A stretch of DNA of 64,000 nucleotides from Pseudalkalibacillus sp051842935. GTDB lineage: Bacteria > Bacillota > Bacilli > Bacillales > Fictibacillaceae. This document shows positions 51,086 through 60,006 of the stretch, piece after piece (position 1 is the stretch's first letter; each line of letters begins with the position of its first letter). Made by a program: the position numbers and the translations under genes. The notes under the pieces are model-generated. The model did no database searches. It was given only the letters and a program-made list of their open reading frames with translations, and was not told where the DNA came from. Where the stretch lies: contig NZ_JBPXRR010000001.1 of NCBI RefSeq assembly GCF_051842935.1, forward strand, positions 2,480,001 through 2,544,000, written 5' to 3'.

Positions 51086-52588
51086 ATGAAACGTACACGC
51101 CAATTCTTTTTCAGCATTGCGATGATTATCTGCTTTGTCATGATCTTATCTACTGAACAGTCTTATCAGGTGAAGATTTTTGCTGCAATCATTTATCTAT
51201 CCATCGTCCTGTCCGTTTGTTATGTATTGATGCTTGAGAACCGTTCACCTTATAAAACCTTGTTATGGATCTACGTCATCCTGTTCATTCCAGTAATCGG
51301 TTATATCACGTTCATTTATTCCGGGCAGCTGGAGGTGAAAGGGCATCTCTTCAAACAGAAGAGACTTTCGAATTTCAAGCAATCCCTTTCCATGCAACTT
51401 GATCACAGACCCTCCCATAAATGGACACATTTGAGTGAAGATGAGCGTGAATTTTCCAAATTGATCACTTCCCTCAGCGGCCAGAACATCAGCTTTTTCT
51501 CGCATACGGAAGTGCTTCGGAACGGTGACAAGAAATTCCCTAGGCTGATAAAAGAATTGAAGCAAGCAAAGGACTTTATTCATATCCAGTATTACATTTT
51601 CCGTTCAGACGATATCGGCAAAGAAATCATCGAAGTGCTATGTGAAAAAGCAAAAGAAGGCGTGGAAGTCCGGTTTATCTTTGACGGAATCGGTAGTATC
51701 GGGTTGGCTGACAGTGACCTATCGAGAATGAGAAAAGCGGGGATTGAAGCACATAGCTTCTTGCCGATCCGCAAAGGATTTTTCAACCAAAAGTTCAACT
51801 TCCGGAACCACAGGAAAATCGTCGTCATCGATGGTAAAATCGGCTTCGTCGGTGGTCTTAATGTTGGTAATGAGTATCTTGGAAAAGATGAACGCTTCGG
51901 TTATTGGCGCGATACGCATCTGGTTTTACAAGGAGAAGCATTACGAGACCTTCATCGTGTATTCCTGTTGGATTGGAGTTATGTGCAAGATGATTCTCTT
52001 TTCCAAGAAAGGTATCTGGATGTTGAACCACATGATGAAGGAGGCGGTATACAGGTCGTTCCAAGCGGGCCAGACACCTCCCAAGGCATCATGAGTTATC
52101 TATACTACAGCATGATTACGAACGCTAAGAAATCGGTTTGGATTACGACACCTTATTTCATTCCGAGTAAAGAAATACGGACAGCTCTATTGATTGCTGC
52201 AATCAAAGGTATCGACGTTCGCCTCATCGTCCCTGAAAAGAGCGATGGATTCCTCACCCAATATGCGACCCGTTCTTATTTCAATGAATTGCTGCAGTAT
52301 GGGGTGAAAGTGTATATGTATCGTAAAGGTTTCACACACCAGAAAACGATCATCGTTGATGGAACCTATGCCACATTAGGTACCGCGAATGTCGACTTAC
52401 GGAGTTTCCATCTGAACTTTGAAGTGAATGTGTTCATGTTCCGGACACCGTCAATCGACACACTCATCCGTCACTATGAAGAGGATATTGAGGACAGTGT
52501 AGAGGTGGATCTGGATACTTATCGACAAAGAGGGATTGCACTTAGAACCAAAGAATCCTTTTGTCGCCTGTTTTCTCCCGTTCTATAA
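51086..52588 (+). CDS. cls: Cardiolipin synthase
   Basis: Phospholipase-D superfamily enzyme making cardiolipin from phosphatidylglycerol, 500 residues. Two N-terminal membrane helices (about 7-25 and 30-75) anchor two HKD domains: FRNHRKIVVIDGKIGFVGG (about 232-250) and FTHQKTIIVDGTYATLGTAN (about 417-436). IQYYIFRSDDIGKEI and YFIPSKEIRTAL are further family landmarks. TGGAGGAA precedes ATG. Confidence 0.95.
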   Translation: MKRTRQFFFSIAMIICFVMILSTEQSYQVKIFAAIIYLSIVLSVCYVLMLENRSPYKTLLWIYVILFIPVIGYITFIYSGQLEVKGHLFKQKRLSNFKQSLSMQLDHRPSHKWTHLSEDEREFSKLITSLSGQNISFFSHTEVLRNGDKKFPRLIKELKQAKDFIHIQYYIFRSDDIGKEIIEVLCEKAKEGVEVRFIFDGIGSIGLADSDLSRMRKAGIEAHSFLPIRKGFFNQKFNFRNHRKIVVIDGKIGFVGGLNVGNEYLGKDERFGYWRDTHLVLQGEALRDLHRVFLLDWSYVQDDSLFQERYLDVEPHDEGGGIQVVPSGPDTSQGIMSYLYYSMITNAKKSVWITTPYFIPSKEIRTALLIAAIKGIDVRLIVPEKSDGFLTQYATRSYFNELLQYGVKVYMYRKGFTHQKTIIVDGTYATLGTANVDLRSFHLNFEVNVFMFRTPSIDTLIRHYEEDIEDSVEVDLDTYRQRGIALRTKESFCRLFSPVL

Positions 52589-52606
52589 AGGCGGGAGATT
52601 TCCTTT
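52572..52606 (+). terminator. Weak terminator at the cls stop
   Basis: CTCCCG...CGGGAG with a ten-base loop that contains the stop codon, followed by ATTTCCTTTT. Confidence 0.5.
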
Positions 52607-52681
52607 TGTCCGGAATCATGAAACGAAACACTCCAAACCGTACATACTAAACACATTACGATGAATGAAGGATGTGTTTGG

Positions 52682-52963
52682 ATGTTTGGTTGGGTATTTG
52701 TAGTCGGCTTTTGGTTGATCGGTACCATCATCGCCGCAAGTCCGGGAATCCTATTCCGACTGATCGAGAAAGAAAAGGAACACCTTAGAGAAGAATCCTC
52801 AGAAACGCGGTTCAGAGACCATATGGCATCGATTTTCTTCAGTGTCGAAGAGAAAATCTTAAGCTCGATCCCCTGGTGGTCCCTCACGCTTTCCTGCTCG
52901 ATTCTTGCGGTCATCTTCTTTACATTCGGTTTCATTGCGTTAAGCTTCGTGTTGGCAGGTTGA
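52682..52963 (+). CDS. Small two-helix membrane protein of unknown function
   Basis: Not recognised. 93 residues from MFGWVFVVGFWLIGTII, with AAGGA 9 nt upstream. Hydrophobic N-terminal helix (3-25), a charged middle (EKEKEHLREESSETRFRDH) and a C-terminal hydrophobic helix (WSLTLSCSILAVIFFTFGFIALSFVL). Convergent with the L,D-transpeptidase-like gene, 6 bp between stop codons. Confidence 0.68.
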   Translation: MFGWVFVVGFWLIGTIIAASPGILFRLIEKEKEHLREESSETRFRDHMASIFFSVEEKILSSIPWWSLTLSCSILAVIFFTFGFIALSFVLAG

Positions 52964-52969
52964 TGGGTT

Positions 52970-53824
52970 TTAATCCTCCTGGAATAAAGACTCCAGATTG
53001 ACGTACCATCGACCGGTCAAACTAGTACGTTCAACAGTCAGCATCGCCTTACGCTTTTCAAGTCCTTTACCGGTGCTTACAGTGATTTCGACAGGAAATT
53101 CTGCAAGGTGAAAATCCTTGTGATCCACTTTTGAAAAAGGTCGATCCGGAAAGATGAAAAACAAATTTTCCAATAATGCATTGTGTGCGGATGACTCGAT
53201 CGTTTTCTGAATGATCGAGTCATCTTCTTGATTGACAGCCAGCATGAAAACATTCGCCATTTGTTCACTTGATGCATGTTCAATGTAATCGTCCAGTCGA
53301 TCAGAAGCTTTCATAATCATCAATTGATGAGAGGGATCTTCCTTACTGGAACGATGGGTCGTGCTCTTGGGTAAGTGGATGCAAAAATGCCCTGGAAAAT
53401 TGTTGGCGAGAGCACCAGCTCCGTGAGGCATACCGTGCATGGACGCAGGAATGAGATGGGTACCTTTACGAATGAAAATCGCTCGTCTTTTCCAGCTCCA
53501 TTTCCCATCATAAATCGCCTTCATGATCGACGTATCCACTTTGGTAAGAGGCTGCACATCTGCATGACGTGAACCCGCTCTCCTTTGGACTTGGAAGTAA
53601 AGTCCCGTTTCATAATCTACGACTTCAAACGAGCTTCCTCTCGGTATGATTTCACTCGTGTCTTCCCATGTCTTCCAAGTGATTTGCTCTGGAATGTATG
53701 TACCATCATCGAAAATTGTAGGCAATTGCTCGACTTTGATCCCTTTTCCATGAAGTTCATCAGTCATGCAACTGAATAATAGTATACCGATTGTAATGGT
53801 ACACAAAGCTGTTCGCATCATCAT
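52970..53824 (-). CDS. L,D-transpeptidase-like exported protein
   Basis: 284 residues: signal peptide with possible lipobox (ITIGILLFSC, cysteine near residue 19), a region FEVVDYETGLYFQVQRRAGSRHADVQPLT, then YDGKWSWKRRAIFIRKGTHLIPASMHGMPHGAG and NNFPGHFCIHLPKSTTHRSS followed by DPSHQLMIMKAS. The HFCIHxxxSTTH block is seen in YkuD-like (L,D-transpeptidase-related) proteins of Bacillaceae and supplies Cys and His as possible catalytic residues. The canonical SHGC motif is absent. A cell-wall enzyme or wall-binding role is likely but unproven. Confidence 0.68.
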   Translation of the reverse strand: MMMRTALCTITIGILLFSCMTDELHGKGIKVEQLPTIFDDGTYIPEQITWKTWEDTSEIIPRGSSFEVVDYETGLYFQVQRRAGSRHADVQPLTKVDTSIMKAIYDGKWSWKRRAIFIRKGTHLIPASMHGMPHGAGALANNFPGHFCIHLPKSTTHRSSKEDPSHQLMIMKASDRLDDYIEHASSEQMANVFMLAVNQEDDSIIQKTIESSAHNALLENLFFIFPDRPFSKVDHKDFHLAEFPVEITVSTGKGLEKRKAMLTVERTSLTGRWYVNLESLFQED

Positions 53825-53976
53825 CTGTTCTCCGTTCTAAATGAATTCTTCTTCACTATTGTGTTGCAAAAGGAGAACAATCTATAACAGGTAATATTTT
53901 GTACAGATTTGGTGTCTTTTTCTAGTATGGATTTACCGAAGAGACAGGGAAGGATAAGTATAAGGAGGGTGGGATC

Positions 53977-54144
53977 ATGATGATTGAAAACAAACGACAA
54001 AAGAAAACCTTAGTCGAAATTGAACATCCACGAATCCGAGAAATTGAAGAACGTACCGTACACCCAGGTGTGGAAGAAGAACGTGAACAACAATTCATGT
54101 TTGAGTCCTATGACGACTACAGCGATCGTCAAGCACAAGGGTAA
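53977..54144 (+). CDS. Small charged protein, 55 residues, unknown function
   Basis: Not recognised. An excellent AAGGAGGGTGGG precedes ATGATG; the 55-codon frame ends in TAA and is followed after 7 bp by a strong terminator, so it is very likely a real monocistronic gene. The product is rich in Glu/Arg/Lys with KRQKKTLVEIEHPRIREIEER in the first half and FMFESYDDYSDRQAQG at the end. No membrane segment or signal peptide. Could be a spore-associated or nucleic-acid-related small protein; no evidence decides. Confidence 0.72.
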   Translation: MMIENKRQKKTLVEIEHPRIREIEERTVHPGVEEEREQQFMFESYDDYSDRQAQG

Positions 54145-54150
54145 GGGTAA

Positions 54151-54187
54151 AAAAAGGGGTAGCCAGTAAACCGGCTACCCTCTTTTT
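54151..54187. terminator. Bidirectional terminator
   Basis: Stem GGGTAGCC/GGCTACCC with A-run before and CTTTTT after; lies between the 55-residue gene and the convergent permease gene. Confidence 0.88.
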
Positions 54188-54196
54188 GGTTTCTTT

Positions 54197-55126
54197 TTAC
54201 GTTTTTCCTCCACCGACACGGATCCGTGGATCGATTAAGCCATAAGCTATATCAATTAGGAGAATCATGACAACAAATAAAAATGAATAGAACAAGGTCG
54301 TACCCATAATGACCGGATAATCATTTGTCATAATGGAACGTACGAATTGTTCACCCAGGCCAGGAACAGAAAAGATCCGCTCGATGACAAGTGTACCTGT
54401 CATGATTCCGACCAACATCGGTCCAAGTACTGTGATCAAAGGAATCAATGCATTTCGGACAGCATGAACGAAGATGACTTTAGCTGTGCTGACACCCTTC
54501 GCTTTCGCAGTAACGATGAAGTCTTGTCCGAATACTTCCAATAACTCTGTACGCATGAAACGGGCTGCAACCGCCATTGGGAATATCGCCAAAGCGATGG
54601 TAGGTAGAATTGTGTATTCGAAACCTTCCCAGAAAGCGACTGGCAACCATTCTAATTTAACCCCTATATAATACTGAAGTAACCCGGCAAACACGAAACT
54701 CGGAATCGATACCCCAATAACTGATATTGTTGTTGACGTATAATCCAACATAGAATTGTGCTTTAGGGCAGCAATAATTCCTAATAACATACCGACCAAA
54801 CTTCCAATAATCATGGATTGAAGCCCTAAGTAGGCAGACGGACCGATCCGATCCATGATCATCGTCGTCACGCTACGGCCATCAAATTGGAATGAACTCC
54901 CGAGATCCCCCTGAACGAGATTCACCAAGTAAGTGACATACTGTACAGGAACCGGTTCATCTAAATTATATTTCTCTAAGATCATCGCTTCCTGTTCAGC
55001 AGTAAGCTTCTCTGATAATGCCAAAGGCGAACCTGGCATCAATTTCATTAAGAAAAAAGTTGCAGAGGCTATGACGAACATTGTAATCAATAAGTACATA
55101 ACCCTTTTCAAAATGTAACTTTTCAT
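54197..55126 (-). CDS. OppB/DppB-type ABC transporter permease (orphan)
   Basis: Peptide/nickel-type permease, 309 residues from MKSYILKRVMYLLITMFVIASATFFLMKLMPGSPL, with AAGGGGATG upstream; 20 further upstream codons are not used. Six hydrophobic helices; the EAA-like loop FIVTAKAKGVSTAKVIFVHAVRNALIPLITVLG is at about 215-247, and GTLVIERIFSVPGLGEQFV follows. No second permease, ATPase or solute-binding gene is adjacent and both sides are closed by terminators or divergent genes. It either pairs with components elsewhere or is a remnant. Confidence 0.88.
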   Translation of the reverse strand: MKSYILKRVMYLLITMFVIASATFFLMKLMPGSPLALSEKLTAEQEAMILEKYNLDEPVPVQYVTYLVNLVQGDLGSSFQFDGRSVTTMIMDRIGPSAYLGLQSMIIGSLVGMLLGIIAALKHNSMLDYTSTTISVIGVSIPSFVFAGLLQYYIGVKLEWLPVAFWEGFEYTILPTIALAIFPMAVAARFMRTELLEVFGQDFIVTAKAKGVSTAKVIFVHAVRNALIPLITVLGPMLVGIMTGTLVIERIFSVPGLGEQFVRSIMTNDYPVIMGTTLFYSFLFVVMILLIDIAYGLIDPRIRVGGGKT

Positions 55127-55241
55127 CTGACATCCCCTTTTTTTGTCTGACTTTTTCGATATTTTACAGTATAATAAAAGAAGCATATGGAAAAAAGTGA
55201 AACTTTTGAAAGGAGTTGTTCCCCTTTTATCGGGGAGAAAG

Positions 55242-55589
55242 ATGAAGTACGGAACTTACTACCTGCAATTGTGCGATCTTTTCTCAACTGAAGAATTGGT
55301 TGAAGTGCCGTTGAAACGGCTGGCTGAAGAGTGGGAAATTACGACTCGGTATGCGAAAAAGATCATACAAGAATTGAATAAGGAGAATTTTATCGATTGG
55401 ACTCCTGGCAAAGGCCGTGGGAACGTTTCAAGGATACGTCTGCTTTATAGTAAGCATGATGTCGTCTTTGGCATGGCGAAAGACCATGTACGGAGAAGAA
55501 AAATCCATGAAGCTTTCTCTGTGATACATAATCATGCTCCTGAGGTGAAAGAGAACTTTGTCGATTGGTTATCGGATCCTTCTTTATAA
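55242..55589 (+). CDS. Stand-alone SgrR-type N-terminal DNA-binding domain protein
   Basis: 115 residues that match only the N-terminal helix-turn-helix domain of SgrR-family regulators: YLQLCDLFSTEELVEVPLKRLAEEWEITTRYAKKIIQELNKENFIDWTPGKGRGNVSRIRLL. SgrR proteins normally continue into a solute-binding (SBP_bac_5) domain of several hundred residues; here the frame stops after a short tail (VDWLSDPSL). GGGGAG is 4-5 nt upstream of the ATG. Divergent from the OppB-type permease, with 115 bp between, so it may control it. Confidence 0.75.
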   Translation: MKYGTYYLQLCDLFSTEELVEVPLKRLAEEWEITTRYAKKIIQELNKENFIDWTPGKGRGNVSRIRLLYSKHDVVFGMAKDHVRRRKIHEAFSVIHNHAPEVKENFVDWLSDPSL

Positions 55590-55591
55590 TA

Positions 55592-55648
55592 CGAAAAGAG
55601 GTTGCCCTAAAAGAGTCAGCGTGGACTCCTTTAGGACAACCTCTTTTT
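55592..55648 (+). terminator. Terminator after the SgrR-like gene
   Basis: Long stem AAAGAGGTTGcCCTAAA with its complement TTTAGGaCAACCTCTTT, then TTTA; inner arms GAGTC/GACTC. Confidence 0.88.
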
Positions 55649-55695
55649 ATATTCAAATTGATATTAGCTGGAATAAATGTTGATTTCAAGAGAAT

Positions 55696-55836
55696 TCACG
55701 AGACTCCTGCGGGAACAGCGAGCCAGGCGAGACCCCGCAACGACCATATGGAGTATGGATAAGGATCTTTGACTAAGCACCACCACGTCCTGTGGGAGTG
55801 AGGAGGCTCGCGGTTCGCCCGCGGAAAGCGAGTGAA
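55696..55836. repeat. Dispersed repeat family B, copy 2
   Basis: TTCACGAGACTCCTGCGGGA at the left, GCGAGACCCCGC inside, and GAGGCTCGCGGTTCGCCCG with CGAGTGAA at the right; same outer blocks as 24651-24770 with a different, longer centre. Confidence 0.85.
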
Positions 55837-55854
55837 TTTCGAAGAAATCAAATA

Positions 55855-57225
55855 CTACTTCAACAGCTTCTTCATAATCTTGAGACCATGCTTGTATGAA
55901 GGATAGCGGAACACGATGTCAAACCGGTTCGTCTGCTTGATGATACTCTTTTCATGAGAAAACGCGTCAAAGCTCGCTTTCCCATGATAACTACCTGTAC
56001 CGCTCTGCCCTACTCCACCGAATGGCAAGTAAGGAGAAGCGACATGAATCAACGTATCATTGATACATCCTCCACCAAAAGATAAAGAATCGACAATATA
56101 ACGTTGATTCTCGTCCTTCTCAGTAAATAAGTAAAGGGCAAGCGGCTTCGGATGAATGCGTACATTCTCGACCACTTCTTTAATTTGATCAAATTCTAAT
56201 ACCGGCAATATCGGACCGAAGATTTCATCCTGCATGACAGGATCGTCCCAGGTGATCTCTTCTATTAAGGTCGGCTCAATAGCAAGTGTCTCTGCATCGA
56301 CTTTTCCACCGGTAATGATTTTTCCCTTTTCTAAGTAACGATTCAAACGTTGAAAGTGATTTGTGTTGACGATATGCGTCATTTCTTCATTTTCAAGTGG
56401 ATTGTCACCATATAACTCTCGAATGTACTCAAGCATGTATTTGATCAATTCAGATTTGACACTCCGCTGGACATAAAGATAGTCCGGTGCGATACACGTT
56501 TGTCCGGAGTTCGTGAACTTGCCCCAAACGATTCTTTTTGCAGCCAATTTCAAATCGGCCGTTTCATCTACGATTGCAGGGCTTTTCCCACCGAGTTCTA
56601 GTGTGACAGGGATCAATCTTTTTGATGCAGCTTCCATCACGATCTTTCCAACGTTGACGCTACCTGTGAAAAAGATTTTATCGAAGTCTTGATCCAATAA
56701 TGTTTGACTGACTTCAACTCCACCCTCTACGACTGCCACATACTTTTCGTCATAGATATCTGTAATAACCTTAGAAATGATGTTGGACACAGTAGGCGTC
56801 AGTTCCGAAGGCTTGATGACCGCACAGTTTCCTGCTGCAATTGCCCCAATCAGAGGTGATATCTGAAGGGAAAATGGATAATTCCATGGAGCGATGATCA
56901 ATGCGACACCATATGGTTCAGGATGGATGTAGCTCTTTGTCCCGAAGTGCGTCAACGGTGTTTTCACCTTTTCAGGTTTCATCCAATTCTTCAATTTTTT
57001 CATCGTAAACCCGATTTCCTTGTAAAGCATGCCGATTTCGGTGGAATAGGATTCGAATTCGGATTTGTTCAGATCTGTTTTTAACGCCTCTATAATTTCA
57101 CGTTCATATCGCTGAATGGCAGCTTTCAGCTTTTCCAGTTGATTAAGCCGGAACGTCTCAGATTTCGTTTCACCAGTGAAGAAATATTCTTTTTGTAAAT
57201 GTAGGATTTGCTCTATATTTTGCAA
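55855..57225 (-). CDS. Aldehyde dehydrogenase (YwdH type)
   Basis: NAD(P)-dependent aldehyde dehydrogenase of the class-3-like family, 456 residues. Catalytic glutamate in VTLELGGKSPAIVDET, catalytic cysteine in FTNSGQTCIAPDYLYVQ, cofactor segments IIAPWNYPFSLQISPLIGAIAAGNCAVIKPSE and FFTGSVNVGK. The hydrophobic/basic C-terminus (YPSYKHGLKIMKKLLK) resembles fatty-aldehyde dehydrogenases that associate with membranes. Possible role in long-chain aldehyde oxidation. Confidence 0.92.
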   Translation of the reverse strand: MQNIEQILHLQKEYFFTGETKSETFRLNQLEKLKAAIQRYEREIIEALKTDLNKSEFESYSTEIGMLYKEIGFTMKKLKNWMKPEKVKTPLTHFGTKSYIHPEPYGVALIIAPWNYPFSLQISPLIGAIAAGNCAVIKPSELTPTVSNIISKVITDIYDEKYVAVVEGGVEVSQTLLDQDFDKIFFTGSVNVGKIVMEAASKRLIPVTLELGGKSPAIVDETADLKLAAKRIVWGKFTNSGQTCIAPDYLYVQRSVKSELIKYMLEYIRELYGDNPLENEEMTHIVNTNHFQRLNRYLEKGKIITGGKVDAETLAIEPTLIEEITWDDPVMQDEIFGPILPVLEFDQIKEVVENVRIHPKPLALYLFTEKDENQRYIVDSLSFGGGCINDTLIHVASPYLPFGGVGQSGTGSYHGKASFDAFSHEKSIIKQTNRFDIVFRYPSYKHGLKIMKKLLK

Positions 57226-57373
57226 GGTTATCGATCTCCTTGTGTTAATTGGTTCAAACTCTTAAACATAATGTACCCCACTTCCATCTCCTCGTCAATT
57301 GATACGGATGAACAGGGTATTTTTTTACACTTTTTGATAAGATAAGCTTAGTACATATTAGAGGAGGGTTCTC

Positions 57374-57829
57374 ATGCATCCTTTATTGAAAAAGATGAAC
57401 TATAAAGGACAACCTGAAATTTGGGTGATCAAAGCACCAGATGAATTTGAACCGACCATGACGGAAATCGCCGATGAAGTGACAATTATGGAAGATTTAA
57501 AGGCTGGAGAAAAGATCAACTTCGTTTTAGTCTTTTCCTATGAAAAAGAAGATGTGGAACCATTTGTGAAAGAGTTGCTTCCTCAACTAGAAGAAGAAGC
57601 AGTCGTATGGTTCGCATATCCGAAAAAAACGTCCAAAAAATATAAGTCGGACCTTACTCGGGATACGGGGTGGCAACCGTTAGGAGACGCTGGCTTTGAG
57701 GGTGTCAGACAAGTTGCGGTTAATGAGGATTGGTCCGCAATTCGATTCCGGCATATCGATTACATCAAAACGTTGACACGTGAAAAAAAGAGAGCGATGA
57801 GTGTCAAAGGGAAAGAACGAGAAATTTAA
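57374..57829 (+). CDS. Conserved protein of unknown function
   Basis: 151 residues, soluble. PEIWVIKAPDEFEP near the start, FVLVFSYEKEDVEPFVKELLPQL in the middle, and the conserved-looking block WFAYPKKTSKKYKSDLTRDTGWQPLGDAGFEGVRQVAVNEDWSAIRFR. I have seen similar blocks in uncharacterised bacterial proteins (DUF3052-like) but cannot name the family with certainty. GAGGAGGG precedes ATG. Confidence 0.72.
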   Translation: MHPLLKKMNYKGQPEIWVIKAPDEFEPTMTEIADEVTIMEDLKAGEKINFVLVFSYEKEDVEPFVKELLPQLEEEAVVWFAYPKKTSKKYKSDLTRDTGWQPLGDAGFEGVRQVAVNEDWSAIRFRHIDYIKTLTREKKRAMSVKGKEREI

Positions 57830-57860
57830 AGGGACTGGCATCGCAGCCAGCCCCTTTCTT
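57828..57860. terminator. Bidirectional terminator
   Basis: Stem AAAGGG-CTGGC/GCCAG-CCCTTT around ATCGCA; shared by the unknown gene and the convergent floT operon. Confidence 0.8.
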
Positions 57861-57868
57861 GTTGAACC

Positions 57869-59425
57869 TTACTTTTCAGTTTTGGCGAATTCCTTTTCTT
57901 CCTCGTTCGTCGGGATACCTTCCCTCGTTCTCGTAATTTCTCTCGTCAGGTCGTCGACGCTTGAACGGACATTCCCTTTTCCAGAGAAGTTTTCAATCAA
58001 CTCTTTCACGTCTAACCCAGAGGATGCTTTCAACGATTCTTGAAGGGTCGACATCAAGTTCGTAGCGTAACCCGTTACTTTGTTAGCACCGCCACCTGCA
58101 CCACTTCCTGTATCTACGACTGTGATCTTATCGATATTCGAAAGCGGGCTCGCTACTTCCTTCGCATAAGACGGAAGCATATTCACGATCATGTCGAGGA
58201 TCGCCGCTTGACCATACTGTTCAAATGCTTCTGCAATCTTCTGCTTCGCTTCCGCTTCTGCAAGACCTTTCAGCCGGATGACATCAGCTGCAGTTTCTCC
58301 TTGAGCACGTTCCGCATCCGCTTTCGCAATACCATCGATACGGACTTTTTCAGCTTCTGCACGTGCCATCGATTCGATGCGGTATTGGTTTGCATCAGCT
58401 GCTGCAATTTCACGGCGCTTATCTGCTTCCGCTGATTGTTCCACCGCATATCGATCCGCATCCGCCTTTTTCTTGACTTCAGAATCGTATTGCTTCTCAC
58501 GACGTGCGATTTCTTTTTCCTCTAGCTCGATCTGCTTTTGACGTTCAATGATCTTGATTTGCATTTGTTGTTCTGTAACCTCTTGCATCGCACGTGCTTC
58601 TTCTAGATGATATGACTGGTCAGCACGCGCTCTTGCCTGATCTTGCTCCTGGCGGTATTCTGCGATTTTCATCTGGTTGTATTTTTCTGCTTCAGCCACT
58701 TCAGTCGCACGTTCGAGCTCAGATTTCTTCGCGTCTTTATCCGCTTCCGCCCGCTTGATTCGAGTTTCCTTCTCTGCTTCAGCTGTTGCGATGTCCGCAT
58801 CCCTTTTCACTTGAGCAATACGAGGCTTACCTAGGGATTCCAAGTAACCATTTTTGTCACGGACATCTTTGATGGTGAATGAAACGATGTATAGTCCCAT
58901 TTTCGCCAGATCTTGTGTCGCTACACGTTGTACTTCTTGGGAAAACTTTTCACGGTTCTTATAGATTTCTTCAACGGTCATGGAACCAAGAATGGAACGG
59001 AGATGTCCTTCTAGTACTTCCCGCGCTTCATTTTCACGGTCTTCTTTCGTTTTACCTAAAAACTGTTCCGCTGCCGTTGCAATTTCACCGATCGAACCAC
59101 CGATTTTGATGATTGCCGTTCCGTCCGCCATTACTGGAACACCTTGTTCAGTGTAGACCTCCGGCGTTTGGACATCAATTTTACTTGATAAAAGGCTTAA
59201 CGACTCTGCCTGTTGGAAAACAGGCAACACGAACGTTCCTCCACCTCGGACGATTTTGATCCGATTTCCTGATTCATCAATATTTACATTTTTGGAACCT
59301 AAATAGCTACCAGTTACGATCAGGGCTTCATCAGGACCTGCCGTCCGGTATTTGGATACAAAAACACCAATGAGTGCAAGAATGAAAAGACCGACAATCC
59401 CACCAACAATGAAAATCAAATTCAT
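57869..59425 (-). CDS. floT: Flotillin-like protein FloT (YuaG)
   Basis: Membrane-microdomain scaffold, 518 residues. N-terminal membrane helix (LIFIVGGIVGLFILALIGVFV), SPFH domain (about 30-220, with GGTFVLPVFQQAESLSLLSSKIDV and VTIEEIYKNREKFSQEVQ-like segments), then a long Glu-Ala-rich coiled coil (about 220-410) and a C-terminal region YGQAAILDMIVNMLPSYAKEVASPLSNIDKITVVDTG. Third gene of pspA-yuaF-floT. Confidence 0.95.
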   Translation of the reverse strand: MNLIFIVGGIVGLFILALIGVFVSKYRTAGPDEALIVTGSYLGSKNVNIDESGNRIKIVRGGGTFVLPVFQQAESLSLLSSKIDVQTPEVYTEQGVPVMADGTAIIKIGGSIGEIATAAEQFLGKTKEDRENEAREVLEGHLRSILGSMTVEEIYKNREKFSQEVQRVATQDLAKMGLYIVSFTIKDVRDKNGYLESLGKPRIAQVKRDADIATAEAEKETRIKRAEADKDAKKSELERATEVAEAEKYNQMKIAEYRQEQDQARARADQSYHLEEARAMQEVTEQQMQIKIIERQKQIELEEKEIARREKQYDSEVKKKADADRYAVEQSAEADKRREIAAADANQYRIESMARAEAEKVRIDGIAKADAERAQGETAADVIRLKGLAEAEAKQKIAEAFEQYGQAAILDMIVNMLPSYAKEVASPLSNIDKITVVDTGSGAGGGANKVTGYATNLMSTLQESLKASSGLDVKELIENFSGKGNVRSSVDDLTREITRTREGIPTNEEEKEFAKTEK

Positions 59426-59455
59426 AAGAACCTCCTAATATATGAAATTTTTATT

Positions 59456-59998
59456 TTACACGTTAAAAGAAGCTCGTTCATAAGGGGTTACGTGTAGTAC
59501 CCCGCTTTCAATATCAATGACCAGAATTTCAGTACCTTCCGCAATCGGGACGTTCTCCAAGCTTTTAGCGGATTTGGCAATGTTGCCGCTTGTTCCGGAT
59601 ATAAGCACTTCTCCAAATCCGTCAGGAGGAATTGAGATGATGACCTTACCTATCCGTCCTTGTAAATCTTCCAATGCATACGTATTGGACTCTTCCGCTG
59701 AGGAAAGCGGAACAAGGACAAAAACGTTCAAAAGAGTGACAAGAAGTAATGCTGACACGACCGATCCTGCTAAAATCAATAAACTGTGGAGACCTGTCAC
59801 TTTTTCTAAAACGAATCCCGTTCCACTCAAAATAGTGACGAAGGAGAGGACGAGGGTCGGATTGAAGAACGTATCCGACAGCACCTCGAACATCCCTTCT
59901 AAAAGATCGCTCATTAAGATGTATACGAATGTCAGAATTCCACCGATGATGAGACCATAGAGGTAAAGCGTTTCCATGGTATACCCGAACAGTTCCAT
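59456..59998 (-). CDS. yuaF: NfeD-like protein YuaF
   Basis: Flotillin partner of the NfeD family, 180 residues. Membrane helices at about 12-32, 45-63 and 70-96; the soluble C-terminal OB-fold domain (about 100-178) starts SNTYALEDLQGRIGKVIISIPPDGFGEVLIS. It lies 8 bp after pspA and 30 bp before floT, so the operon is tight. Confidence 0.93.
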   Translation of the reverse strand: MELFGYTMETLYLYGLIIGGILTFVYILMSDLLEGMFEVLSDTFFNPTLVLSFVTILSGTGFVLEKVTGLHSLLILAGSVVSALLLVTLLNVFVLVPLSSAEESNTYALEDLQGRIGKVIISIPPDGFGEVLISGTSGNIAKSAKSLENVPIAEGTEILVIDIESGVLHVTPYERASFNV

Positions 59999-60006
59999 AC
60001 GATCCC

